Both the position numbers and the translations under genes were made by a program. From the NCBI GenBank assembly GCA_030248065.1, contig JASAMV010007225.1:1-64000 (forward strand): a stretch of 64,000 nucleotides of DNA, read 5' to 3'. Each line of letters starts with the position of its first letter. Positions within the stretch are counted from its first letter, which is position 1. This stretch comes from Rhynchonema sp. JSB1_4 (lineage: Eukaryota > Nematoda > Chromadorea > Monhysterida > Xyalidae). The notes under the pieces are model-generated. The model worked only from the letters and a program-made list of their open reading frames with translations, did not search any database and had not been told where the DNA came from. Below, piece after piece: positions 24,801 to 39,500 of the stretch.

Positions 24801-26244
24801 AATGTTACCTAACAAGCGGTTAGCACACCGTCACCATGAACACAACACAACAACAACAACAACAACATGCTTGGCATATGCCAATCCAATCATCTCCAAA
24901 ACTTCAAATTTTATACAGGGCGGACAAGCCAAACAAAGTCATACACAAAGGTATATTGTAGCCAAAAATAAACGCAGAAAACCACAGGAAAATCAAACAA
25001 AATTGAATATGTATTCAGCTATTGAAACAAGTGGTAGCAAAGTGCGTGGGCTGCAGGGTTTACAGATTCACAAGGTGAGAAAATGGAGAATGGTATCATG
25101 TGTTTTTGTTCAAACAATCAGGTAACACACGCATAGCAGGTATACCTTTCCAGAATTCGTTCAGACCCATAATAGTTCCAAAGAAAAGCATATTGTGGCA
25201 TAAAGTACCGATATTGTAACGCAGCAATCCGCACACAACGGCAAGAAGGTCGACTCGGAGAAAAGCGGTCATTTGAATCGATGTGGACTGCTACATGACA
25301 CCGCAGTTTAGTCAGACTAACGAAAAAGCATGATGACGAAAAAACACGAAAAACATAGATAGCCAGTCGATGCAGGTGGCAGAACTAGGCAATATACGAG
25401 CAACATAACTGGGATCAAACCGAATCACATATACGCCACTCCTTGGGAAATAAAACTATCCACAATTCACCAGACTAATATTGTTGTGTGAGAAAAAGCG
25501 GTCTGCCCAATGTTTTACGTTCCCAGGCGGACATCAAGGAAACGAGACCGAAAGCTATGTATGTATTCAAGAAGAGAGCACACACGTTATCTCAGTGAAA
25601 CTGTTCACCCGATATCGAAACGGTAAATAAAAATGTAAACACGAAAAAAAGTGGAACAAGAACACAAAGCTAGGTATTGGCCTGGGACAAGCACTCGTGA
25701 AACAAGGGGGAGGAAAAGCATGTCGGATGATGTTTTGGCTCAAAATCGAAATAAAAAATGCCATTATTTTGTGTAATAATATTGACGTGCAAAAACTGTG
25801 TAATAATCATGACATGTCAAACAAGTTCTTATCAGATCGCATACCAAACGAGCTACAGCATCAAAATACAATCAAGTACGAAAGAAAAGACCACTCAGAC
25901 ATCAATGAACAACCATGCAGTATATATTTATTTGACGAGTAACAAGCGTGGAATGATCGGGCCAAGAGATACGCGGGTGACAAAATGAGACAATAATACA
26001 GAATTTTGATGCCGCGCATACAAACGCAGCATACGGCGGTACAAAAACCACTGTCTACTCGCAGAACCGCAGCAAGCTCAACGGTTCCATGCGCCGCACG
26101 AAACTGCTTTCGTACAATCCACGCTGCAGAGCCAGAAGCAAACAGCGCAAAAAACGAGTGAAACATTTTAATAGAGAACAAAAGGATGGAAATTCTGCAT
26201 CGATTAAGCGCATGAAAAACGCGCAACAAAATCAGAGATGTGAC

Positions 26245-26460
26245 ATGGGGTGGAATTTTCGAAACGGTGTAAAGGTCAGTTGGGCGTGAAGGTCGGCGTA
26301 AAGTTCGGTCGAAAGCTCGGTCGGCGCAGCTCGGTGTAAACGTGAAACATTGCCTGTTATTAACGTGGAATGTTTCAAGTTTACACTGAGCTGTCGCCCG
26401 AGCTTTCCACCGACCTTTACACCCAACTGATCTTTACACCGTTTCGAAAATATCACCCAT
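26245..26460. mobile_element. 216-bp palindromic element near the CLASP 3' end
   Basis: Arms read TTTTCGAAACGGTGTAAAGG and its counterpart, joined by degenerate units of GGTCGGYGTAAAG. The loop contains the decamer-like TGAAACATTG...GGAATGTTTCA pair, itself inverted. It starts about 80 bases after the CLASP stop codon. Confidence 0.8.
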
Positions 26461-26539
26461 GGAGTTTCTTGATGCTTTCGGGCGAACGTTACTCAATCGA
26501 ATGTTATTATTTGTGGTTATTGTCACCCGCTACTTTTGA

Positions 26540-29500
26540 TCAGGCCGAGGACACTTGCGACATTTGACCGGTCGATGCCGAATTGGCCCGTCGAATGTAG
26601 AGATGCAGCAATTTGAGCTGAAAATATAATGAGAAAACGTTATACTTTTACCAAAGCAAATCACATAATCCATTCTGATCACGGTTGTGATTCCTGTGCT
26701 CGAACAATAAATACGACAGTAAATTTGGGAGCCAAGAAGCTAAAGCTACAATTACAGCGAGCGGACATGCAGTGAATCAAGATGTACACAGACAGAGGGC
26801 GAAATTTACAAGGCTCATCTGTCTGACTTGAGGTAAGCTGAATTTCATCCCGAGTCATTTAGCGGCGACCAATTGTAACATCGGTCACAAATATACATAT
26901 TTGTAACATTGTGTAATTGTGTCAGGCGATATTTCTACATAGCTGCGATCAGTCCAAGCAGCTAATCTGCCAATCAAAGCAAAGAGGTCAACCGAGATAA
27001 GCTAATCACAAACAAGTCAAGCCACGAGGCTCGCAGCGATTCAAATAGGGAACAAAAAATAAAACTAAAATCTGACGAGTAATTCTTTCGAAACAATTAG
27101 CTGGAGAGAGAGACTAGTTCGGAAACTAGAGCAGTGCGAAACGGTCAGCAGGAGAGTAAACTTACTAATTTTTCACGCTGCATCCGCGGAAAAGTTGGGG
27201 TGTTATACAAAGGTGGCAGGAATTGAGCAGGCATTATGCTTGTGTGTCGTGCAGATCGTCGAAGTAATTGGGTGCCAATGCAACAGAGACCAAACGATGG
27301 CCAGGATGATTGGTCAAAACGTGTTTGGCCCAAGGACAGCAAACACACCCCCCCAGGTTCTTCACGTGTCTTGTATGTTGCGGAGTGGATCTCTAGCCCC
27401 AACCATTCACCAAATTGAAACATCAGCCAGCCAACCTTGCTTTTGTTCATATCGACAGTGAACGGTTCGAGTCCGTCATCGCCAACGGCCTGATGCAGTT
27501 TCACCAGACACAACACACTGGCCTTGCGCACGGCACTGTCGTCGTTGTTGTATGCCTGTCAATGTCAACATGATTATCAGGGTGGGTGGGTAGGTAATGT
27601 TTCATGGGCACAAAAATTCGATAACTTCACAAAAAAGACCAATAACCAAGAACGTACAGCAATAACTCCGGGCGCGACATCTTCGAGAATGCTGCTCACT
27701 TCGTCCTGTCCCAGATGGTCGATCACCTAGAGCAAGAACAATGGCAATCAGAAAGTCAATCACTCGAAATCTGTCCACCTCGGTTCCTAGATTATCCAAT
27801 GTGCTAAAGAGGCTTCACAGCACAGCAACCTGGCTTAATCAACGGACAGACAAAAGAATGTAAAGGCAAACTATACCAACACGAGCCCGATTTCGAAGGT
27901 GGTGTGTGTTCAAAACGAATAGAAAGAGAAAATCATCATGCTCCACTTTGTATTCTTCAACGTGTAACATTTCCCAAATCAGCAGCCACGTATGAATGTT
28001 TCACTATTCTGCCAGCTGCGAAATCGGGCTCGTGTTGGCGTAGTTTGCCTATACGCTGGCGAACTCTTTGTCTTTACCCCGTAGATGTGAATATTTTTTG
28101 AAACTTATTTCAGTCGCCAATCCCGCTGTCAACTTTCCAGTTACCACTCCATATTGTGAACATTGGTCGCGGTGACGAAAGTGGTGATCTCGCTCGATGA
28201 TGCAATTGTAAAGAGAGTAAAGTGTGCCACAAACCAACCACAGTCATCATTTTGATAGCAGCCAACAGAATCAACGGTTCATCCTGTCGATCCTTGATAA
28301 CCGGATTCAGCGTTCGCAGAGAGACGTGCGGCGGTAGATGTTCGGCCAGTTGTTCCGAGCACTGCTCTGCCATCTGAAACAAGCATTGGTAAACATCGTA
28401 ATGTACAATATTATTACGAAAATTAATTCGTAATTAATTATTAATTCGTAATTATCACATTATTACGAAAAAATAATGACAGTCATCATATAACAGCAGC
28501 TAAAACAATGGCCGACGCGGGTTTCAAGGGCGGCGTTTCCCCAATCTATCATTTTTTATATTTTTAAATTAAACATTGATTGCATGAATTTTGTTATACG
28601 GTGCCCTCGGGCGACATTTCGATGTCGAAACACTGCGGCAAACAGGCTGAACACAATGCAACGGCGACCGCTGATATTACACGCGCGATGCAGCGCTGCT
28701 ATTCCCATTACATTGGCGGCTCCACAAGTAGAGTGACACTATAAAAAAGGCATAATCGACCAACCTTCGCCACAAGTTTATCGGCGTCGCGATGCGCCTC
28801 GAGCACCTTGAGCAACGTCAGTTCGGCGTAATCGCGGAAACGACTCGCTTGCGCCTTGCTGCAACAGGCAATGGTGTAATGCGATGAAACATTGCAAAAA
28901 AAACGGTCCAAACAACAGTGAAGATTTTACTTGTCCACTTTGGGCTTGTCGACAATGAGGACAAATGTTTGTTTGAATCATATTTTGTGACACATTTGAG
29001 GCACTAATTTCGACCAGCGAAGATGTTCCCCTGCACCAAATGAACAACTTTTACGCTGGTCGAAATTGGTACTCCAACTGTCTGCAAGCCGAAAATGGAC
29101 AAGTATAGGCAAACTACACCAACATGAACTCGATTTCGCAACTGGTAGAATAGTGAAACATTCTGCCGTGGCTGCTGATTTGGAAAATGTTACATGGTGA
29201 AGAATACAAAATGGAGCATGATGATTTTCTCTTTCTGTTCGTTCTGAATATACAATCACTTTCGAAATCGGGCTCGTGTTGACGTAGTTTGCCTTTTAAC
29301 TCATCCTCAATGACCACGAACCAGACATCCTTGATCGTGCGCAGCGCAAAACAGCGAATGTCGGGATGGCTGTCACCGGCCAGTGTCTCCAACAAAATCA
29401 ACAGAATCGGCTTGAAATGTTCGTCCCAGAGTGTGAACGAACCATCACGAGTCATCTGACGCAACGTCATCATCGCTCGACATCGCTCGGTCACACCCGT

Positions 29501-30509
29501 ACTGCAACAACATAATAATCAACGATCACTGTTGTTGCACAGACAAGACACGAAAAGGCGCATGCTAATGTCGTTTCGTTTCGTTTTGCTTTTCATGGTT
29601 GTACCTATGTAACCACAATGCGCAACATCAACACGCAGTAATGTCGTACATGCGCGTGCGCAAGTTGCATGAGCAGCAGGAGGCAGGACAATGAGACTTT
29701 CAATTAGCCCAAGACGACTGATTACAAGCCGAAAGTCGGACGTTGCACAAAAATACATATTTCGTCCCCTGGCACTGATATTCAACCAAAACCGAGTTGT
29801 GATCTTGAGAATGAACGAAAACGAAAAGAAGACCAAACCCGACCGGACTCACTTTGGTTCGTATTTCGACAGTTCGGTTAATATCTCGCCGATCGCGTCT
29901 TCTTGTCGCATTTTATCAGTGGCGAGCGACATATTGTCCATCAGACGAGCTTCGTCCGGCCGCTGTAATCATCAGAATAAAGATGATCAGACACTTGATT
30001 GTTGTGGCTGGCAGTAGGTGTTATATCATATTGTCGTCGAACAACAACACTGAACCACATCAACCATGGGCATCCGTGGACCAATGCGGAATCTGTGGAT
30101 TACAAATCATGACCACAACGAAATGTTGCTCGTCAGGTGTGGACAAACCAAAATCTCGTCACAATCAGTGCACCAACTTTATGACCAGTGAACAGACATT
30201 GACAGCATGTGGAGATAAACTGTTAGACGTCAACAACAGATATCGTGTCCGAACATGCACGCGCGGCACTGCTAATCAAAATTACGCATAAATTCAATTA
30301 TAGACAGTGCGTAACTGACCGCATATACGCCATCTATGGCATCGACAATGCCGGAGTCCTGCGATCCACCACCCCGTTGCGCGGCCGCATCCACTCCTCC
30401 GCCGGTCACACAATACTGATTGATTTGCGCCGTCGTCTCACGCAATCGGTCGTGCACGTAACCGACATCGAGGTAACCGCCCGTTCCGCCGCCCGCGTGC
30501 TGCAGACTG
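26540..30509 (-). CDS. clasp: CLASP exons 22-29: C-terminal TOG-like domain and stop
   Basis: Coding exons are 30329-30509 (the donor could also be at 30320), 29853-29962, 29322-29501, 28765-28858, 28239-28373, 27658-27726, 27436-27555 and 26540-26617. Signatures are IGEILTELSKYEPK, TLWDEHFKPILLILLETL, FRDYAELTLLKVLEAHRDA, EPLILLAAIKMMT, AVRKASVLCLVKLHQAVGDD and LKLLHLYIRRA. This domain in the family binds CLIP-170, CENP-E and cortical partners. Two copies of the 187-bp element (27864-28050 and 29107-29294) sit in these introns, one ending only 26 bases below the exon 24 donor. The final exon ends QVSSA followed by TGA. Confidence 0.94.
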
Positions 30510-33500
30510 CTGCAAAGATAGGTCGACGACAATTTAGTGATGTCCATCCGGAGGTTTCGCCAAGGTTTGCAAGTCACCATGTCATTTAAAATGCATTGCC
30601 ACTGCATGTTTGACGCATTCGTGATTATAACAAAACATTTTTGCTCGTGAAAGACAAGCAAGCAGCCATGTCATTTCAATTTTTTCAGAATTCAAATGTT
30701 CAGTCAACCGTATGCTTTGTTGCCAGCTGAGTGTCGCTGTCGCGCTCTTTACCAATCAGATTGGAATTCCATCCCTCCCTATTTCTATCAACTCAATGGT
30801 CAGAGTGCGCCAAAGACACTAGTGGATCCAGGGGCACAGGGGCCTAGGCCCCCCTTTGGTCAACCATTGGACCACTAAACGGCACGATTTTCACTCTAAT
30901 GCACTTCAAAGGTCCAAAAATCGCGTCAGATACACATCATTGGCTGTGGCAGTGCGAAAAGTGCAAAAATTTCGCGCGCCATGCTCATATGATGTTTAGC
31001 TTTAAATCCTCCCATTATAAACAAGCACTGGACAAAAACGATTTTTGTAACATCAAACATGCACCTGACAAAAATGACTTGGGATTTGCCCCCCCCTTGG
31101 CCGAAAGCTGGATCCAGCACAGACCAAAGAGGTGATTAGCGGAAAATCTGCGACTTTTTTCTCGTACGCACTCACTTGGGCGACATAGACGACCTGACGG
31201 ATCGAGTGCGCGCCGCTTCCGGCGTTTTGTTCATTTGCGACTGCACGATGTTGTACGCGGCGTCCTGGTAGTTCTTCGGCAGCACATCCAACATGGCAGC
31301 GAACTCGGATTCGTTCAGCGCGAACAGCGCGACGATCACACGCGCTGCCGCCTGGTGCAATCAAGTAATTGATGGTTGGATGATGGGATGGTTGAATTTC
31401 GGTGCAAAATACAACCTATGCTCGGATTGGAGGACCCGCTATTTCTGATGATGTCGACAACGAAGAAAATGCTCAATAAGGATGCGAGAGTATGGCAAAA
31501 GATTAGTTGTGACCGGAAGAATTGACAAAACGTAGTGCTAAGACGTAGAAAGTCACTTGATAAACAGCCCATTGCGTCAGTTTTGAAAACGGCGGTCGCA
31601 CTTATAAATTCTGAACATTAGTGCCATGCGTATGAGCAACAAGAGCAGTTTCTGGTGCACACTAATCTATCGGTGCAGTTCAGTTCAGTGGCACAACCGA
31701 GAAGACAAATACGGCAGACAAGCGAGGTGAGGAACGTTGAACTCGGTCTATTTACAAGCACGGCACTAAAACTTCAAAGGTGGGCCCGTTCCTATTCCTG
31801 CCTTGCGAATATCGGGCGATTTCGGATCGCTGGTCATGTGCACCATTTTCTGCAGCGTTGTGCGATTCTCCGAGTTGTTCTGGAATTCGGCCGGCTCCAT
31901 CACCACGACGAGATCCCGCAAATAGTTGAGCATGGCCGTTTTCACCTGTTGTGATGATTGTCGAGAACGGATTGCAGGGCTAATAGTTTTTTGTCTTCAA
32001 ATCATGACGTCAAATCTTTTCGTCAAATCAAGCAATAATAATACATGAGCCCCAAATGAGCGATGTGATTTGACGACATTACTATGAACCGACCGCAGCT
32101 ATCGATTCACATCAAAACCTATCTAATTGCGAACGGTTTTCCCACTTATCGGACGGACATGACTAACTTTTGTTGACGGCGTTTGCATCGGATCGTGCAG
32201 GTACTTGACCAGCGCGGCATACTGTAGCTGGTAGGGAAACGACTCTCGCACCACATCAAGTGTGCGTTGCACCTGAAATCTCCCAGTCGAGGATTCCAAT
32301 CGGGGCATCAACAAAGAGCATAACGTCATCACATCATTACGCACGGCACTAATATTCCGAATATACAAAGCTGTACCTTCGTCTGCACCGACTGCAACAT
32401 GTCGGAACCGCATTTGGCCAACAGCCGCGTCAACAGAATATACAGCCAGTCACACAACGCCGAGCGATAATTGAGCAGAAAGACGGTGAGCGTGTCGAGA
32501 AATTGAGAGAAGATCTGGAAGATACGGTATTGGAAGAACTATTGCAATGCGCCGCAAATCAATCATCCAACGATCAAACAGACCTTTGTGTATTGATCAC
32601 CGAACATTCGCGCAAACATGTCGCACAGACGTTTCAATTCCATCGCGCTGAAAATACTGATGGGCATGGTTGTGATAGATAAATATCCAGTAGACCAACG
32701 AATCTTCAGCTGATCGGCTGCCAGTGTCAACCCACAAAAATCATTAATGTTTTCGATGGCCAGCCAAGCCAGCCCGAGGCCTGACCTACATATAACTATT
32801 GCATTCTCCTCAATCCTCAGCATAGTGTAATGACACGTACGTGAGCTGTCGTTTCTCATTGAACATATGTTGCAGCTGTGTGAGTGCCTGTTTTCGGTCG
32901 GCCGCATTCGGCGACGAGCACATTCGCATCGCGTCCGTCAATTCGGCCGTCGATGAGGTCGACCCGTTGCTGCGACGCACCAAACGCGGCGAGTCGACGT
33001 TGTCGTCAAAGTCGTCCAGCGTGTACTTGGCCGGCTTCTGGAAATGTAAAATCAATGATATCAAATTACACACGCGCTTTAGATGATCCGACGATGTCTT
33101 ATGAGAAGGACACTGTACATGAAGAAACGTGAACAAACAAAAATTCACGTAGAAGACGAAAACGCAAAATCCCAATCCCCCATCCAGAACAGCAAACAAT
33201 TTCAATCGGCTCACCCACCGACGCTAACATGACGTTGCCTGCAGACACACACGCTGACCGTATGTGAGTACGACTTTAGTTATACGCTTGAATTATCCGA
33301 AAAAAGCGCAGAACGTGACGCGATGAATTACCAGTTTTTCATCTCGTACCGTACACAGTTGAAATGCAGATAACCCAAAATTATCTGCTCACACACACAC
33401 AACACAATACTGTGGACATTCTACTTGAAGACCTTGCCCGAAGAACGCCAGGAATTTGCCGACAGTTACATGCGCAATGTGTATGGACAATTCTAGCACA

Positions 33501-36500
33501 TTCTAAACGCAAATTAGATGGTTGTAAAACGAGTGTAAGACGCGTAACGCGTGTATATCTCATTAGTTATGAATGGATTAGTGAGGAACGAGAACACGAA
33601 CAGTAGCGCAGAATCTGGCTGAATATGACATTAGAACAGTGAGAGAGCTCGTCTTACGCTGCCCACACAGAACGAGGTCAACGAGATATAGAGCACAGAG
33701 AGACAAAGAGGAAAGGCAGTCACTGAACCACATGCATAACAGATACCGCAAATACAACAGCACCTCCCGCCCAAACAAATGTAACTCAGATTTCAGTTCA
33801 TCCATCACCATCACCCTTCAACAAAACGTCAACCAATCGGCGTATGGTAAAGTGGTTAACGCAAGCCCTTTCGCAAAGTCCTTTATGCGCACGACGCAAG
33901 TCAAGCCGCGTTCACTACAGGCTTCGCATGACAAAGTGACGACTTTGTGGACGTCGGTGCGGCAACCACTTCACAATTAGCCCAACTCAACGTCAACCCA
34001 TCACCATCACACCCACGCCAATATCAGTCAATCTCACATTATGATAGGGCGTGGTTGGTGCCGAGTGCAAGCCAGCAATGATCGCATGGCAGAATGCTGT
34101 CGGCTGGCAATGTTCGTGCACAACTGAACTGCCGTTGGTGCCATTTGACAACTGCGCACGTGGTCGCGGTACCCAGACGGTGTCGCTGATACACTGTTGT
34201 TGAGGAGACAAAGAGGTTGCGCTCTTTGTGGTGATCGATTAATTGTGACGACCGATATTGCGCGCTGATAAACTTGGCTCCAATAGTTCTAGATGCCACT
34301 ACAATTCTATTTCTATCTGGTTGTGCACCCGAGCGTCATGGAGCTTCGCCTCAAATCGAATATGGAATCCCAGGCTCGTCCTATTTTACTTGCAGAACCA
34401 ACTGTACAGGATGAGGAAATTCGGGTGTGAGGTAAAACATGGGTGCAGTTAAGAGCGGGAATAACAGTCGATAGGATTCAGAAACGGGTGCAAAAATTAC
34501 AGGTTTCAATCAAGCGGTACAGTATCAGAGTAACACCAAAATTTATAAAAAAGAAAGGCCAACCCAAAAAAAACATCAATCAAGCAAAAAAAACACACCC
34601 GTTCATCAATGAGCGCGGCCGCATGGTGATTATTGTATCGATTTCCAGCCGCCGGCGTCGCCGCGGTCGTCGTGGCATTCGAATACCGCCGCGTCGGACT
34701 GTGATCTCTCGGTGTACCCGTGGATGTACGACCGTTTGGCGGTTTGCGCGCGCTGCCCACCGCGGCCGGACGGTTGGTCGGCGAGTTGCTGCGACTGCCG
34801 GCTGTAATGGAGAAGATGATGAAGGGTGAGGTGTCGACATGAGAATGAATTGCTGTTTCGGCGTTGGCGTCTGTCTTCTTGGCAGACTCTGACCAAACAC
34901 GCGACGTGAGAATCAAATCTGACATTACCATCGAACCTTCCGACAATAATAGTGCGCTGAAATCAGACGGCTTTTCTCGAACGCATTTTCCTGGTGGTTT
35001 CAGAGACTCAAGCTAGAATTTTTGAAATGGCATTCAGATGCTGGAATTGCTTTGTATTACCTTGATGCAAGAAGTCCTGTTTCATATCAATCAGAGGCAG
35101 TCAGTCACAAAACTCTGTGCAATCCACCAGCATTTACAAAATGTCAAATCAACAATCTTACACCATGATCTACCTACAATAGCAACAGCACAGGCACTGC
35201 AGAAACAAACAAAAGTACTGTCCATAGAACACATGCAGACACACACTCACGCTGCGAGACGGATTTGTTCGGCGTTCGTACGGACGGACGTTGATATGCG
35301 AATTTGGCAGTGGTCGTCGCGCGCATTGACGCTCGCGTGGGCGTCAGATGCGAGGGCGTCGTGGGAAAGTGGCGCGGTCGTTCTGAACGCAAACAAGGCA
35401 CACGGCACCACAATTAGTCGGTCAAACAAGAAACAATGGGTGGGCGGTGGAAATGGAAATGTTAAGCCGTGTGTATCGAGTTTTGTCGTCAAATCATGTC
35501 ATCAAATAGAAGTGTCGAACAAGCAATAATACATGAGCCCCAAATGAGCGCGAAAATAGTATACTCTGACAATTCTTTTGGGAGAAACTTTTCAACCGCG
35601 CTGCCTGATCCGTAAAGCGCATTATGCGTGCACTGGCTGCAGAAGTCACGTGACCGCTATAGCCAGTGCACGCATCATGTGCTTTACGGATCAGGCAACG
35701 CGTTTGAAAAGTTTCTCCCAAAAGAATTGTCAGCGTATACATGTAATTTGACGACAAAATGCGACGACATGATTTGACGACATTACTATAAGCCCAAAAG
35801 GCAATCGCAATACCAGATGCATGACTGGTTAACAATGGCGGCAAGCAGCCAATGTTGAGTGCGAAGATGCCTCGGCAGAATTCTTACGCTCCCTCGCGCA
35901 GAGCGTAGAATGCATGCAATACACACAACAACGCTGAATGCTGCCATAGAACTAATCATTGATCTGATATCAACACCAAAGTTTGTGAACATGGCCCATG
36001 GATTGACAAGTGTATAATCAGTTACGATAGTTTTTGATGGTTGTGGGTGACGGAATGGATTTGAAAGAAAGCAGACCAGAAAGTCCGAAAGTCGCACCAT
36101 TTGTACTGATTGACAATTTCCAGAGCATCACGCTCCAGATACCCTGGGACAACAATTGGATTCTAGGGGCATCACAATTCCTGTGGTGCTGCCAACTACA
36201 GTGTATATCACATAATACACCAACTGCACAGCACAGCATGCAAGCACGCAACCCCACTGCATCAGCTGTGATATCGTACGTAACGCGACAATCACAACAA
36301 TGGTGAAACGTACGTAGTGAATTCATCGGTTGTAACGGCGGTTTCATTCGATTTGCCAGCTGATTGCGTTGCATCGCGCGTCGCGCTGCACCGACGTCGA
36401 TGTCGGACGTGGCCCGATTGCTGTAGTAGGCTGTAAAAAAACAATATAATTCATAAATGTCATTGTAGTTGAACCTTGGAAATTAATTAGCACGCAGACC

Positions 36501-39500
36501 AAATCCTGTTTAGGTGTCGGGGGCACTCTTGGTAGCTGTGAAGGTTATTCACCATAAAGATAAGGAATCGTCGATAAAACGTTCAAGTTGTGTTGGTCAT
36601 GACACGATACAGATGTAGCTTCATAAGGGCTCACACGGTATTTACTTCGTTATTTAAGTGTCGTCTGGCCACCAGGTGGACATACTGGGAAGTGAAGTAG
36701 CAATTTTTATTCAAACGCCGAAGTACGTAACCATTTAGTTTGCGTTACTGCTTGGACATTGCTTGCATTATTCAGCCTGTCGTCCTGACAGACACATACA
36801 CAAGGCAGCTATCAATACAAACTGCTCCACCATAAACCAAAAGCACCACTTGCGTGAAATGCCGGGGGGAAATACTCAAGCTCCGGTCAAAAAAAAGTCC
36901 CGGTGCACCTAAACAAACGAATGAGACCGACCTTTCTGCGCCGAGGCCGAGTAGCGATTGAGATTCTCCTGCGATCGTTTGAATCCGCCAGCGCGATCGA
37001 TCGACTGACTTGATGAGGAAGCGCTGACATCGCCGGCCACTTGACGTTGACGCGACGGGTCGAGTTGGTGATAGAGACGCTCGGCATCGTCGTGGTAGCA
37101 TTCGGATAGATTGCGATACGCCTGCGGCAAGCAAATGAGGCAATAATGTCACAGCAGTGAGTTTTTTGCCCGTTTCGGCCTGTTTTCACAGACGGGCAAG
37201 ACCAATTTGGTTAGTTTCAATTACCTAGACGCGCGAGCTCGAAATTTCCCCCTCTCAAGTTTATGCCGGAACTTTCCGTTTTGAACCAGGGCGGCTTGGG
37301 GCTTTTCTATTAAAAACTCAATTTCCTAAATGGGCAGATGTTTTCAAAATCGTGCCTGCTAGTTTCAAACGAATCTGACAGACAACAGCAGCCAGCCAGC
37401 TCAATTCTGTGTGCTTAACCTGACGCGCCGAACTGACATGACAGGAACTACTAAAGCTCGCGGCCACCCCCTGAAACTACCGTAATCCTCGACCTACCGT
37501 AACCAAACTTCAGTCACGTGACCTACAGACCCACACACACCCCCTTGTGCAATTTCAGTCGAATCGGTCAATCGAATCGGCCACGGCCGATCGCCATCGG
37601 AGGTATCGAAGTAAATTTTCAAAGTTGCTCGAAATTAAACATTAGCACCTCTATCATGTTCAGAATTTCACGCTGAATCCAAAAATGTTAGTCTCATTAA
37701 AATCCGATGACGAACAAAAAAGATATCATGCGTATCATGCATTTGTTGCCCATAGCAACAACTCATGGTTGGACTGGGTGGCCCTGAAGAGGGCCGTTGG
37801 GTTTGGGTAAGCTGCTGCTCACATGTAACACACGCTGTAAAGTTTTCGTGCGTGGTCTGATGAGACTAACATTTTTGGATTCAGCGTGAATTTCTGAACA
37901 TGATAGAGGTGCTAATGTTTAATTTCGAGCAACTTTGAAAATTTACTTCGATACCTCCGATGGCGATCGGCCGTGGCCGATTCGGTTGACCGATTCGACT
38001 GAAATTGCACAAGGGGGTGTGTGTGGGTCTGTAGGTCACGTGACTGAAGTTTGGTTACGGTAGGTTAAGGATTACGGTAGTTTCAGGGGGTGGCCGCGAG
38101 CTTTAGTAGTTCCACATGACATGCATTACTTTTCATACGATTGTTATAAATGTCTCAACACTTCAATAAATCATGGCTAAAAAGTTGACAAAACGTTGCC
38201 TCTGGCTATCAATGCTCCAGGAAAAAACCAAGATAATGAACAACCAAAACAAAAGAAAAAAATTCATGGATAAAAACGAGTGACGTTCCCCGCATGTTCT
38301 GCAACACAGCGAACATGAGCGCGGGATTGTATCTGGACAAGTTGAGCGCACAGTTCGGGGGCAGCGCTATTGAAGGAAGAAAAACTCCAGCAGTTTCCAC
38401 TTGAAACCATATTGAAAAAATTCCGGTTTCTGCCACCACTTGCGCAAACAACCCCCCATTCTGATGCCCTACCATTCTGGCAGCCTTTCTCGTCTCCCCG
38501 TCAGCGTCATTGAGTCCCTGTCTGACAGCCTCGGTCACCGCGATCATGTTTCGTTCGAGCGTGTGCGGCTCCCACGTGTCGATCATCTGGCCCAGAAATT
38601 CACAGCACGCCCTGCAATGCAAGCCAGAGAATGTTGATACCGCGCGCGCAAAAACACGGCAAAAAAACGGAGAAAAACAAAAATTTGAAAATTTCACAAC
38701 AGAACTGTTACAATATTTTCGACATAAGAAAAGAATCAAAAAAAAACAAACCGTCTAATATCTCTGGACTTTGAATTCAGATAGCTGGTGATGATCGGTA
38801 TTAATTTCGGGCTGTGCACGTTCTGTAAAAAGGAATCTTGAATTGGACCAATAGATGACAAAATCACTTTTCGGCTGAGAGTTCAAGTTTGATTTTGAGC
38901 ACAAACATTGATGAAACAATGAAGCAGTCGCCAAATATGATTCCACAACTTACAAGAATTGAGACGTTATTAACCCATCACCGACCTTTATTATAAATAG
39001 ACATGTGATGTAGCCGGATGAGGCCATCACTTTGGCGCTGTTCTGTATCAGATTGACGACTCCGTGAAAGACGGACTCCACAAAATGGTCGGCTCGTAGT
39101 TTCAGGCGCTCGGCAAAATATCTGAAATTGTAATTGAATTTCAAAGTGTTTTTTATTTTATGATCAATTATCCACAGGATCTGACTGAGAACATCGAACT
39201 GATCCTTCCTTCGGCAGCAAAACTGGTCAAGCATATCAATTTATACTTGCAGGCCGGAAAAACCGTTTTTTGGAAAAAAGCTCAAAAAAGCTTTTTTCCG
39301 AGGCCTGGAAAAATACGTTTTTGTTTTTCCGGTAATTTTTCCAAGTGACAGCTTTTGTAAAAAAAACGTTTTCCAAAAATTTCCGAGAAATTGTCCAAGG
39401 TCGCGAAACGATATTGCCCAAACCACTGTAAATCGGTGTTAAACAGCTTTAAACTGAGCATTTTTCAAGCTCCAAGTGCATTTTTAGTCTATTTTCAGAC

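Larger units (their letters stand above)
22212..26539. other. Region between IP3R and CLASP, no gene seen
   Basis: About 4.3 kb separates the IP3R start from the CLASP stop, both on the minus strand. It should contain the IP3R promoter and the CLASP 3' untranslated region. It holds the half-element at 22361, the short element at 24642-24800, a (CAA)n run near 24842 and the palindrome at 26245-26460. Open frames up to about 120 codons exist on both strands, but none has recognisable sequence or splice-linked partners. Confidence 0.6.

Noticed and set aside
33993..34299. Possible extra CLASP exon (open frames with good codon look)
   Set aside because: CLASP exons 15 and 16 already join in phase without it, no similarity to the family is visible, and two competing frames are equally open. 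An alternative exon is not excluded.
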